Shown: positions 1-6,862 of the stretch, one piece after another
How positions within the stretch are numbered: position 1 is the first letter of the stretch
Layout of the letters: the number at the start of each line of letters is the position of its first letter
Source: JAIVHC01 sp049975505
Lineage (GTDB): Bacteria; Desulfobacterota; Desulfuromonadia; Desulfuromonadales; Desulfuromonadaceae
Length of the DNA stretch: 40,921 nt
Direction of reading: 5' to 3'
NCBI GenBank assembly: GCA_049975505.1
Contig: JBNGCY010000010.1
Span: 1-40,921 of the forward strand
The notes under the pieces: generated by a model
Database searches by the model: none
What the model was told of the DNA's origin: nothing
What the model saw: only the letters and a program-made list of their open reading frames with translations
Program-made: the position numbers and the translations under genes

Positions 1-640
1 GCCGCCACAGGTCTTCAAATTGCTCAAGTGCATACTCAACATCACGGCGCTGCCGCAACTCGACATTGAATTCACGGTTGGCAACCAGGCCGGAATAGGA
101 GAAGTTGCTCGACCCGGTAACGACAAAACCGTAATCGCGGTCATCCGGGGCAAAGCGGCCAATATAGACCTTGGCGTGGATGTTTCTGGATGGGAAGGCA
201 CGGATTTCGAGTTTTTTGCCATTGCCGCCACGGTTACGGTCATCGGCGGAGTCAGCGCATTCCGATTTCAGAAATTCGATGAATTTTTTCAATCCCAGTT
301 CGAGCTTGTCATCTGCTTCTTCTGACTGTTCGATCTCTTCAATCAGGGTCTGCTGAAATTGATCTTTGGCGTTTTTATGGGATTCAAAATCCAGAACAGT
401 CTGGGTTCGGTAGGCATTGATGGCCCGGTTCGACTCGTCGTCAATGCCAAGACCTACAAGGATACGGGTCTTCTCCACCGGCTCGATGCTGTCATAAAGC
501 TGATAAAAACCACTGGCGCGAAAATAGCCGACCAGAACATCGAAAAGATGCGTATCCGACAGTGTGGCCTTGAAGCGGTCCAGCAGGGTCTGATTCGGCC
601 CATTGGTAAAAAACGTGAGGTCGGTGTGTGGTTTGGCCAT
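1..640 (-). CDS. PLD-domain protein, N-terminal part (probable PLD-helicase), runs off window
   Basis: An open reading frame starts at ATG 640 and reads leftwards without a stop to position 1, giving about 213 residues of a longer protein. It begins MAKPHTDLTFFTNGPNQ. Near its visible end it carries a phospholipase-D-type half site: IHAKVYIG (His and Lys spaced as in HxK), then VTGSSNFSYSGLVANREFNV, the GSxN...E part of PLD nuclease domains. Known proteins with this kind of N-terminus often continue into an SNF2/DEAD-like helicase of about 1,000 residues and are found in defence or mobile islands. That helicase lies outside this window and is only inferred. An in-frame TGA occurs in the 100 bp upstream of ATG 640. 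The ribosome binding site is weak (GGGCAGCAGAG). The gene lies downstream of an AlpA-like gene and an integrase relic at a tRNA, so it is probably island cargo. Confidence 0.8.
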   Translation of the reverse strand, partial: MAKPHTDLTFFTNGPNQTLLDRFKATLSDTHLFDVLVGYFRASGFYQLYDSIEPVEKTRILVGLGIDDESNRAINAYRTQTVLDFESHKNAKDQFQQTLIEEIEQSEEADDKLELGLKKFIEFLKSECADSADDRNRGGNGKKLEIRAFPSRNIHAKVYIGRFAPDDRDYGFVVTGSSNFSYSGLVANREFNVELRQRRDVEYALEQFEDLWR

Positions 641-733
641 GGAGTCTCTGCTGCCCTTTCGCGGATGGGGATCTGAAATACCTTGTAGGCTAACAAAATT
701 TTTGAATATCCTGAAGAAAAATAACTGTCTCAG

Positions 734-871
734 TCACACGGCCCCAAGCATCCACCCCTCGACCTCAGCTATGGCCCGTTCCCTCGGCGGTACAGGTGGA
801 TTCGCCTTGGGATCGCCTATGATCTGCTTGAACCGCAGGTAGCCGGTTTCGGGTAGGGGGTTGTTGGCCAT
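734..871 (-). pseudogene. Short AlpA-like prophage/island regulator, internally deleted
   Basis: A 45-codon reading frame from ATG 871 has a plausible ribosome binding site (AGAGAAAG). It starts MANNPLPETGYLRFKQIIGD, typical of the N-terminus of AlpA-family island regulators (usually 65-75 residues with a winged-helix fold). After PKANPPVPP the expected middle section (the helix with SxSTWW-like residues and the GRFPKPVKLG wing) is missing. The frame passes straight to RERAIAEVEGWMLGAV and a stop, which resembles an AlpA C-terminus. I infer an internal in-frame loss of about 25 codons that would abolish DNA binding. It lies between the integrase relic and the PLD gene, where P4-like islands usually place their AlpA. 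A real but divergent small regulator is the alternative. Confidence 0.6.
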
Positions 872-1018
872 GGACTTTCTCTTTTCCGTGTCTGTGGTGA
901 ACAATCTGGACGTATTGGTTTCATGTCACTCAGATGGGGAAGGGGGAAGCCGGGAAGGAATGATTCTGTCGAAAAAAATGGAATTGGATTTTTTTTCGTC
1001 CATCCCGGTCAGAAAGCC

Positions 1019-1749
1019 TCACCGCCGATCTTCCAGACAAATCTGTGGCGGGTATGGAGCAGGAAAGACGTGAGTGCGGGGAGATTTTTTTCTTTGAGAG
1101 GGCTGAGGATGAAAGATACTGTGTCTGCGGGGGATCGGTTTCAGTGCGCCGCGCAGATCAGCGGTCAGATCCAGGTCGCACAGTTCGCAGGCAACTCCGT
1201 AGCGCATGATCTGCCACATGACACTGCGGATACGGTGCGCGATAAGTAGATGGCGGTTCGGTCTTCAATGGGGTGCAGCACCTTTTCGAGGATCAATCGG
1301 AAAGAGATGTCGGACAGGGGCGTGTCGCCAATCACCGGAAAGACATCGCGCCGCAAGCGTCGCATGATCACCTTGCGGGTGCATTCGGCAAGGTGATCGA
1401 CCTGGCGCTCGTGCCATTCCAGGGCCAGCTTCTTGAATGTGTTGGCGCGTCGTTCCTTCTCCGCTTCCCTGGCTGCTTTTTTGGCTTCCCCGGGTCCGTT
1501 CCGTTGGTGAGCAGTCGCCGTGCTGCTTCACGCTGTTTTCGCGCTTCACTCAGGCTGATTTCGGGGTAGAAGCCAAGTGCAAACAGGTTTTTCTTGTCGG
1601 CAAACCTATACTTGAAGTGCCAGAGCTTGCCTCCGGCCGTCTTGAGAAGCAGGTAGAGCCCACCGCCATCAAGTCAGTTTGGAGTCTTTTTCTTTGGGCC
1701 TCTCGTTGTTGATCTGGATGTCGGTTAATGGAGGAACTCGTTTCGGCAT
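1019..1749 (-). pseudogene. P4-type tyrosine integrase relic, frameshifted, catalytic domain lost
   Basis: Reading the minus strand from ATG 1749 (ribosome binding site AGAGG) gives MPKRVPPLTDIQINNERP, a typical start of a P4-like integrase (DUF4102 arm-binding domain). The frame is broken at about 1668-1675 (in-frame TGA), at about 1477-1490 next to a run of T, and at about 1240-1250. Joining the frames recovers GGGLYLLLKTAGGKLWHFKY, KNLFALGFYPEISLSEAR, TFKKLALEWHERQVDHLA, VFPVIGDTPLSDI and SVMWQIMRYGVACEL, that is, the arm-binding and core-binding domains. The sequence then decays into a stop at 1019. No R...HxxR...Y catalytic domain is present, so roughly the last 170-200 residues are gone. 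The gene points away from the 3' end of tRNA-Leu, the usual layout of a tRNA-integrated island. It cannot be active. Confidence 0.88.
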
Positions 1750-1863
1750 GACAACCTCTTTTTGGGGTACCCTGTTTTGAGGGTATGGAGCATAGCCTGA
1801 AAAATACCCCGAAAAACTTTGGCTCTCAACGGATTGAAGTGGACAGGAAAATGCATTAGATAC

Positions 1864-1890
1864 AGAAAAACCCGCTATTTCTAGCGGGTC
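1864..1890 (-). terminator. Intrinsic terminator after tRNA-Leu
   Basis: On the minus strand a 7-bp stem, ACCCGCT with AGCGGGT (1870-1876 and 1883-1889), closes a short AT-rich loop and is followed by TTTTTCTG. It lies 36 bases beyond the tRNA-Leu CCA end and probably ends the gap-pgk-tpiA-secG-tRNA transcript before the island. Confidence 0.75.
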
Positions 1891-1925
1891 TCCTGATTAT
1901 CTTTGAACTTCTTTGGATTTGTTAT

Positions 1926-2012
1926 TGGTGCCGAAGGCGAGACTCGAACTCGCACGACCATGCGGTCACCACCCCCTCAAGATGGCGTGTCTACCAGTTC
2001 CACCACTTCGGC
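1926..2012 (-). tRNA. tRNA-Leu (anticodon GAG)
   Basis: The minus strand reads a class II tRNA with acceptor arm GCCGAAG (2006-2012) pairing with CTTCGGC (1930-1936), D-loop GGTAGAC, anticodon stem CCATC/GGTGG with loop TTGAGGG (anticodon GAG, read CUN leucine codons), a long variable arm, and a T arm with GTTCGAGTC. The discriminator A and CCA are encoded at 1926-1929. It lies 49 bases after secG on the same strand and may be co-transcribed with it. Its 3' end faces the integrase relic, so it is the likely attachment site of the adjacent island. Confidence 0.95.
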
Positions 2013-2061
2013 AATGCAGGGCTCTTTATACTGATTTACTCTGAAGCTGTCAACACAGAAA

Positions 2062-2400
2062 TCAATCGTTATTTTGTGCAGGGGTGGCCGGCTGTACGTC
2101 TTCCTGAGTCGGAGCCTCCTGTTGGCTTTGCTGAACTTTTACCTGCTCGGGCATGATGCTGTCGCTGCCGTCCTGACTGTGAAAATACGCGAGCGAAAGA
2201 CTGGTGAGCATGAATACAGTTGCGGTCATGGTGGTGAGCTTGCTCAGAAAGGATTGCCCACCGCTGGCGCCAAACATGGTCTGGCTCGCGCCGCCGCCGA
2301 AAGAGGCTCCGGTTTCAGCACCTTTTCCGGCCTGAAGCAGGACAATTATCACCAGAGCTATGGAAACCAGAACGTGGATAATAAGAAGAAACGTGGTCAT
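2062..2400 (-). CDS. secG: Preprotein translocase subunit SecG
   Basis: SecG is the small accessory subunit of the SecYEG channel in the inner membrane and assists SecA-driven export. I use the ATG at 2400 (MTTFLLIIHVLVS), giving 112 residues. The frame is open further upstream, but those codons (MKIADSHRRP...) are not SecG-like. There are two membrane segments (about residues 4-22 and 52-72). Between them is the family's glycine-rich loop, LLQAGKGAETGASFGGG...GASGGQSFLSKLT. The C-terminal tail of about 35 residues is rich in Gln, Pro and Glu and is probably disordered. It is the last protein gene of the gap-pgk-tpiA-secG run, an association seen in many bacteria. The GGAG at about 12 bases before the start is a rather distant ribosome binding site. 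Confidence 0.93.
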   Translation of the reverse strand: MTTFLLIIHVLVSIALVIIVLLQAGKGAETGASFGGGASQTMFGASGGQSFLSKLTTMTATVFMLTSLSLAYFHSQDGSDSIMPEQVKVQQSQQEAPTQEDVQPATPAQNND

Positions 2401-2538
2401 ATAATCAGAGTACTCCGTTGGTTGGTAAAAATATTTTGCTGCTGTTTCGCGCCTTTCTGGTCGGCGATGGGAGTCAGCAATTTTCAACTGACCGCCGAAG
2501 CTAACACAACTTACAGGGTTTTTCCAGCTAAAATCTGT

Positions 2539-3318
2539 CTACCTGGCGTCGGCCATATGCAGCGGACGCGGAAAGTTGGCAATGGCGGCGAAGTCTGAGC
2601 TTTTAAGGCTGGCGCCGCCTACAAGGGCGCCGTCGATGTCTGCCTGAGCCATAAGTGCGCTGATGTTGTCCGGTTTGACGCTGCCGCCGTAGATGATGCG
2701 CGTATTCCGCGCGACCTCGGCAGAGTATACTCCCTGGAGCAGCCCACGGATATACGCATGGACTTCAGCGGCATCGTCACTGCTCGCGGTTTTTCCGGTG
2801 CCGATGGCCCAGACAGGCTCGTAGGCGATAATCACCTGTTCCATCTGTTCGGCGCTGATGTTGTGCAGCCCCAGCTGAATCTGGGTGTTGATCACTTCAA
2901 AGAGCTGATCGCCCTCGCGTTGTTCCAGGGTTTCGCCCACACACAGGATGGCGCACATCCCCTGTTCCAGCACGGCATGCACTTTGCTGTTGATGAAAGC
3001 ATCATCCTCATTGAACAACTGGCGGCGCTCGGAATGCCCCAGAATGACGAATTCGCACCCGGCGTCCTTGAGCTGCATGGCAGAGATCTCTCCGGTAAAG
3101 GCGCCCTGGATTTCCGGATGGCAATTCTGTCCTCCCACTTTGATGTGACTCGACGCACAGATCTGCGCCACTGCGGGGATGGAGGTAAAGGAGGGGGCGA
3201 GGAGAATGTCGCTGGTGCGGACGTCTGCAAGTTTTTCGCACAGTTCCCGCGCCAGAGTCTGCGCTTCCTGTATGGTTTTATGGAGTTTCCAGTTTCCGGC
3301 TATCAGCGGTTTACGCAT
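2539..3318 (-). CDS. tpiA: Triosephosphate isomerase
   Basis: This cytoplasmic TIM-barrel enzyme interconverts dihydroxyacetone phosphate and glyceraldehyde 3-phosphate. It is 259 residues, normal for the family. Active-site residues are in place: Asn9 and Lys11 (GNWKLHK), His95 (LGHSERR), Glu167 (AYEPVWAIGTG), the flexible loop 6 that follows, and the phosphate-binding YGGSVKPDN and GALVGGASL segments. The start ATG at 3318 is preceded by AGGAGAG seven bases away, inside the end of pgk. The gap between the pgk stop and this start is only two bases, so translation is probably coupled. The C-terminus (FPRPLHMADAR) is slightly longer than usual. Confidence 0.97.
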   Translation of the reverse strand: MRKPLIAGNWKLHKTIQEAQTLARELCEKLADVRTSDILLAPSFTSIPAVAQICASSHIKVGGQNCHPEIQGAFTGEISAMQLKDAGCEFVILGHSERRQLFNEDDAFINSKVHAVLEQGMCAILCVGETLEQREGDQLFEVINTQIQLGLHNISAEQMEQVIIAYEPVWAIGTGKTASSDDAAEVHAYIRGLLQGVYSAEVARNTRIIYGGSVKPDNISALMAQADIDGALVGGASLKSSDFAAIANFPRPLHMADAR

Positions 3319-3320
3319 TG

Positions 3321-4529
3321 TTACTCTCCTGCAGATTGTTTTTTATCGCTTAAGGCGGCCACCCCGGGGAGTGTTTTCCCTTCCAGCAGTTCGAGGGAAG
3401 CTCCTCCGCCAGTAGAAATGTGGGTCATGGCATCACTTACTCCGGCTTTGTTGACCGCAGCTACAGAATCTCCGCCTCCGATAATGGTGACGGCATTTGT
3501 CTGCGCCAGGGCGCGCGCCATTTCCATAGTGCCACGGGCGAAGTTTTCCATTTCAAACACCCCCATGGGGCCGTTCCACACCACCGTAGCTGCGCCGGCT
3601 ACCATCTCTGTATAGGCCGCGATGGTTTCAGGGCCGATATCCAGCCCCATGTAATCAGGGGGAAATTCGCTGTTGGTGGCGGTCTGTATGGCAGCTGAGT
3701 TGCTGAACTCGGATGCAACTATATGATCGAGAGGGAGTTTTATCTCCACCCCTTTGCTCTTGGCCTGCTTGAGCAGTGAAGCGGCAAGTTCAATCTGATC
3801 CTGCTCCAGCAGTGATTTGCCTACCTCGTATCCCTGGGCACGCAGGAAGGTGTATGCCATTCCTCCGCCGATGAGCAGGGCGTCCACCTTGTCGAGCAGG
3901 TTGGTGATGACCGGAATTTTATCGCTGACTTTGGCGCCGCCGAGGATGGCGACAAAGGGGCGTTGCGGGTTTTCCAGCGCCTTGCCCAGATATTCGAGCT
4001 CTTTTGCCATCAGAAATCCGGCTGCGGCAGGCTGGAGCAGATGCGCCACCCCTTCGGTCGAAGCATGGGCCCGGTGTGCGGTGCCAAAGGCGTCATTGAC
4101 GTAGACATCTGCAAGCTGTGCGAGCCTGGAGCAGAATTCAGGTTCGTTCTGCTCCTCTTCCGGGTGAAAGCGCATGTTTTCGAGAAGAATCACATCGCCA
4201 TTACCCATGTTGGCTACCAGCTGTTCCACTTCGGGGCCGATACAATCCGGCGCCATCGCCACCGGCGTCCCCAGAAGTTTAGCCAGGTGGGGGGCTACCG
4301 GTGCAAGACTGAATTCCGCCTTTTTTTCCCCTTTGGGGCGCCCGAGATGAGACGCCAGGATCACGCGCCCGCCCTGTTCGAGGATGTAGCGGATGGTAGG
4401 TAGCGCCGCAACAATACGCGTATCGTCGCCCACGCTGCCATCTGCGTTAACAGGCACATTGAAATCCACGCGGCAGAATACCCGTTTTCCGCGAAGGTCC
4501 AGATCTGTTACGGAACATTTGTTAAGCAT
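3321..4529 (-). CDS. pgk: Phosphoglycerate kinase
   Basis: This enzyme transfers the acyl phosphate of 1,3-bisphosphoglycerate to ADP in lower glycolysis (and the reverse in gluconeogenesis). The 402-residue length fits a bacterial two-lobed PGK. The N-terminal substrate lobe has VDFNVPVN (about 21-28), SHLGRPKG and RFHPEEEQNEPEF. The C-terminal nucleotide lobe has ILGGAKVSDKI, LLIGGGMAYTF, WNGPMGVFE and the closing IGGGDSVAA and STGGGASLELLEG motifs. It starts at ATG 4529 with a short AGG just upstream, and lies 37 bases after gap and 2 bases before tpiA, so the three are one operon. Nothing is missing or truncated. Confidence 0.97.
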   Translation of the reverse strand: MLNKCSVTDLDLRGKRVFCRVDFNVPVNADGSVGDDTRIVAALPTIRYILEQGGRVILASHLGRPKGEKKAEFSLAPVAPHLAKLLGTPVAMAPDCIGPEVEQLVANMGNGDVILLENMRFHPEEEQNEPEFCSRLAQLADVYVNDAFGTAHRAHASTEGVAHLLQPAAAGFLMAKELEYLGKALENPQRPFVAILGGAKVSDKIPVITNLLDKVDALLIGGGMAYTFLRAQGYEVGKSLLEQDQIELAASLLKQAKSKGVEIKLPLDHIVASEFSNSAAIQTATNSEFPPDYMGLDIGPETIAAYTEMVAGAATVVWNGPMGVFEMENFARGTMEMARALAQTNAVTIIGGGDSVAAVNKAGVSDAMTHISTGGGASLELLEGKTLPGVAALSDKKQSAGE

Positions 4530-4566
4530 GAATACCTGACTCCATTAAGGTGAAAACTCTGCAGAA

Positions 4567-5571
4567 TTATTGTTTTTTTGCGACCAGATTGAGCAGATCG
4601 ACGATGCGCGCGGAATAGCCCCATTCGTTGTCGTACCAGAGCAGAACCTTCACCATCCGGTCCTGAAGTACTGTGGTGCTCAGGGCATCGAAGATGCACG
4701 AAGCGGGATTGCCGTTGAAATCCCTGGATACCAGGGGCTTGTCGCAGTATTCGAGCACTCCGAGGAGTTCACCGTTTGCAGCCTCCTGCATCATGGCGTT
4801 CACGGCGTCGACGCTTGCATCCTTTTCCGTTTCAACAACAAAATCTATCATGGATACATTGGGTGTGGGCACGCGCACCGCCATCCCGGTGAGGCGCCCC
4901 TTGAGCTCCGGAATAACAAGGGCCACCGCGTTGGTGGCGCCGGTGGTGGTCGGAATCATCGACATTGCCGCGGCGCGACTGCGGCGCAGGTCTTTATGGG
5001 GCAGATCGAGAATCTTCTGATCATTGGTGTAGGAGTGGATCGTGGTCATGCTGCCGCGCCTGATGCCGAGTTTTTCATGCAGTATGCGCGCGGCGGGGGC
5101 AAGGCAGTTGGTGGTGCAGGAGGCGTTGGAGATGATCTGATGCTTAGCCGGATCATACTCAGCAAAGTTCACCCCTTTTACCACGGTTGTATCGGAGTTC
5201 TTGCCCGGAGCGCTGATAATCACGCGGGAGGCACCCGCTTCCAGATGTTTGGCGGCGCCTTCGCGGGTGCGGAATATCCCTGTGGCTTCAAGTACAACCT
5301 CCACCCCTTCGGCTTTCCAGGGCAGGTTGGCCGGATCTTTTTCGCTGTAGATGCGGATGTTGCGCCCATCCACACTGATGCTGTTATCGCTGTTTTCCAC
5401 GTTGCCCGGATAGATGCCATGGACAGAGTCGTATTTAAACAGATGGGCCAGGGTTCCGGCATCACTCAGGTCGTTGATGGCGACAACTTCAAATTCAGCT
5501 GATTGCATGGCAATGCGCAGTACATTGCGTCCGATACGCCCGAAACCGTTGATGGCAACTTTTACAGACAT
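4567..5571 (-). CDS. gap: Glyceraldehyde-3-phosphate dehydrogenase, type I (NAD)
   Basis: This enzyme oxidises glyceraldehyde 3-phosphate to 1,3-bisphosphoglycerate. It is 334 residues, typical. The N-terminal Rossmann domain has INGFGRIGRNV (about 8-18) and an Asp in AINDLSD (about residue 34), which favours NAD over NADP. The catalytic Cys152 lies in NASCTTNCLAP and the base His179 in TTIHSYTNDQ. The substrate-binding stretch RRSRAAAMSMIPTTTGA and C-terminal WYDNEWGYSAR are intact. The start ATG at 5571 has a strong AAGGGGAG ribosome binding site. It is the first gene of the glycolytic operon and a near-consensus promoter lies about 80 bases upstream. Confidence 0.97.
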   Translation of the reverse strand: MSVKVAINGFGRIGRNVLRIAMQSAEFEVVAINDLSDAGTLAHLFKYDSVHGIYPGNVENSDNSISVDGRNIRIYSEKDPANLPWKAEGVEVVLEATGIFRTREGAAKHLEAGASRVIISAPGKNSDTTVVKGVNFAEYDPAKHQIISNASCTTNCLAPAARILHEKLGIRRGSMTTIHSYTNDQKILDLPHKDLRRSRAAAMSMIPTTTGATNAVALVIPELKGRLTGMAVRVPTPNVSMIDFVVETEKDASVDAVNAMMQEAANGELLGVLEYCDKPLVSRDFNGNPASCIFDALSTTVLQDRMVKVLLWYDNEWGYSARIVDLLNLVAKKQ

Positions 5572-6007
5572 GGCATACTCCCCTTGAAGATTTAAAATAC
5601 ATACAGGACAAATACAGACCCGGGAAAAGACAGGCTGTGTAACAATGCAGAATGATAAACATCCTCCGGGTAAGCGTCAAGAAATATGCCCGGACGGACT
5701 CTGCTCTCTGAAGAATGTAAGCGCTTCATTTTCCATAATAACAAAGGAAATGCTTCTTTCCAGAAGCACAGAGGAAATTTTGTGGCGTGCTTTCTGTGGG
5801 GAAAGCATATGTGCTGCGCGCGGATGTTGCCGTTCTTGCCCTTTTAGTGCGCTTGTGCTATGAAGGCGCGAACAGTACGATGCGGTATTGTTGCTTGGCG
5901 CCGTGACGTTTGCCCCCGGATGCAATTTTTGAGATTCCGGGGTGGTTTTGTCCTGTCATTCCGCCTGGTTGTGACGCAAGCGGAAATGCCGGGCAGGAGG
6001 AACAGCG
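5572..6007. other. Divergent intergenic region between gap and the MBL hydrolase
   Basis: This stretch of 436 bases carries the promoter region of gap (minus) and must carry the promoter for the plus-strand hydrolase gene. Apart from the gap promoter I see an imperfect inverted repeat CATTTTCC...GGAAATG at about 5728-5752, between the divergent genes, of unknown role. No credible coding region or RNA was recognised. Confidence 0.5.
5652..5680 (-). promoter_or_regulatory. Sigma70-type promoter of the gap-pgk-tpiA-secG operon
   Basis: On the minus strand TTGACG (5675-5680) and TATCAT (5652-5657) are separated by exactly 17 bases. They match the consensus in 5 of 6 positions each. Transcription would start near 5645, leaving a leader of about 75 bases before gap. 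Confidence 0.65.
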
Positions 6008-6775
6008 ATGCGTATATGTCAGCTTGCCAGTGGCAGTAAAGGCAATGCCATTTATATAGAAAGTAATGATGCCAGAATTCTGATTGATGCCGGGTTGTCG
6101 GCGCGCGAACTTACACGCCGCCTTGAAGGGATCGGGGTGGCTGCTGCGGATCTGGATGCGCTGGTGATAAGCCATGAGCACAGAGATCACTGTCTCGGGG
6201 CCGGGCCGCTGTGCCGCCGCTACGGACTGCCTCTGTACTGTCTGCCTCAGACCTTTGCGGCACTGCCTTCCATCGGAAATGTCGACTACTGTGAAATGGA
6301 CGCGGGAACGTGCCTGCGTCTGCGGGATCTGGAGGTTGAGGCATTTCCGATAACCCACGATGCGGTTGCCCCGGTGGGTTTTGTCGTGGGCTCGGGGAAA
6401 ACCCGTATCGGGATTGCCACCGACCTTGGCGTGGTGACCCGCCTGGTGCTGGAGCGCCTGCAGCGCTGCCATGTTCTGGTGCTGGAGACCAACCACGATG
6501 AGCAGATGCTCCACGATGGTCCGTATCCGTGGCATCTGAAACAGCGGGTGCGCGGTCGTCACGGACACCTTTCCAATGCCCAGGCCGCAGAGCTTCTGCA
6601 GGAACTGCTGTGGCCCGAGTTGAAAGCGGTCTTCATGGCGCATATGAGTGAGACCAACAACACCGAAGAGCTTGCGCGCGCAGGTGTTGAACAGGCGCTG
6701 CAGGCGCGCGGGTGCTGCAGGCCGCGTCTGATCGCGGGGCAGGTCGCAGTTGCGAGTGAGTGCTTTACCTGCTGA
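6008..6775 (+). CDS. Metallo-beta-lactamase-fold hydrolase (YycJ/WalJ-like)
   Basis: A cytoplasmic 255-residue member of the metallo-beta-lactamase superfamily. The N-terminus MRICQLASGSKGNAIYIES and the metal motif SHEHRDH (His56, His58, Asp60, His61) are characteristic, followed by THDA (His117) and ATDLG, where the bridging Asp lies, and a late MAHMSETNN segment. YycJ-type relatives are described as DNA exonucleases linked to mismatch repair or cell-wall signalling in Firmicutes. The substrate here is unknown. The start at ATG 6008 has a clear GCAGGAGG ribosome binding site. It is transcribed towards purL, 87 bases away, and could share its transcript, although no functional link to purine synthesis is evident. 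Confidence 0.85.
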   Translation: MRICQLASGSKGNAIYIESNDARILIDAGLSARELTRRLEGIGVAAADLDALVISHEHRDHCLGAGPLCRRYGLPLYCLPQTFAALPSIGNVDYCEMDAGTCLRLRDLEVEAFPITHDAVAPVGFVVGSGKTRIGIATDLGVVTRLVLERLQRCHVLVLETNHDEQMLHDGPYPWHLKQRVRGRHGHLSNAQAAELLQELLWPELKAVFMAHMSETNNTEELARAGVEQALQARGCCRPRLIAGQVAVASECFTC

Positions 6776-6862
6776 GGGCAGATAAATATATACCTGAAAA
6801 TCCGGAGGAGTGTTTCCAGGCACAGCTCCGAGCGGTGCATAAATCCTGGAAGAGGAGAATAT

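Noticed and set aside
20..676. Plus-strand frames at the left edge (101, 61 and 105 codons)
   Set aside because: They are antisense to the PLD-domain protein, whose motifs and continuous frame on the minus strand are clear.
5728..5752. Inverted repeat between gap and the MBL gene as an operator
   Set aside because: The match CATTTTCC/GGAAATG is imperfect and the position relative to the gap promoter gives no clear mechanism; mentioned only as part of the intergenic region.
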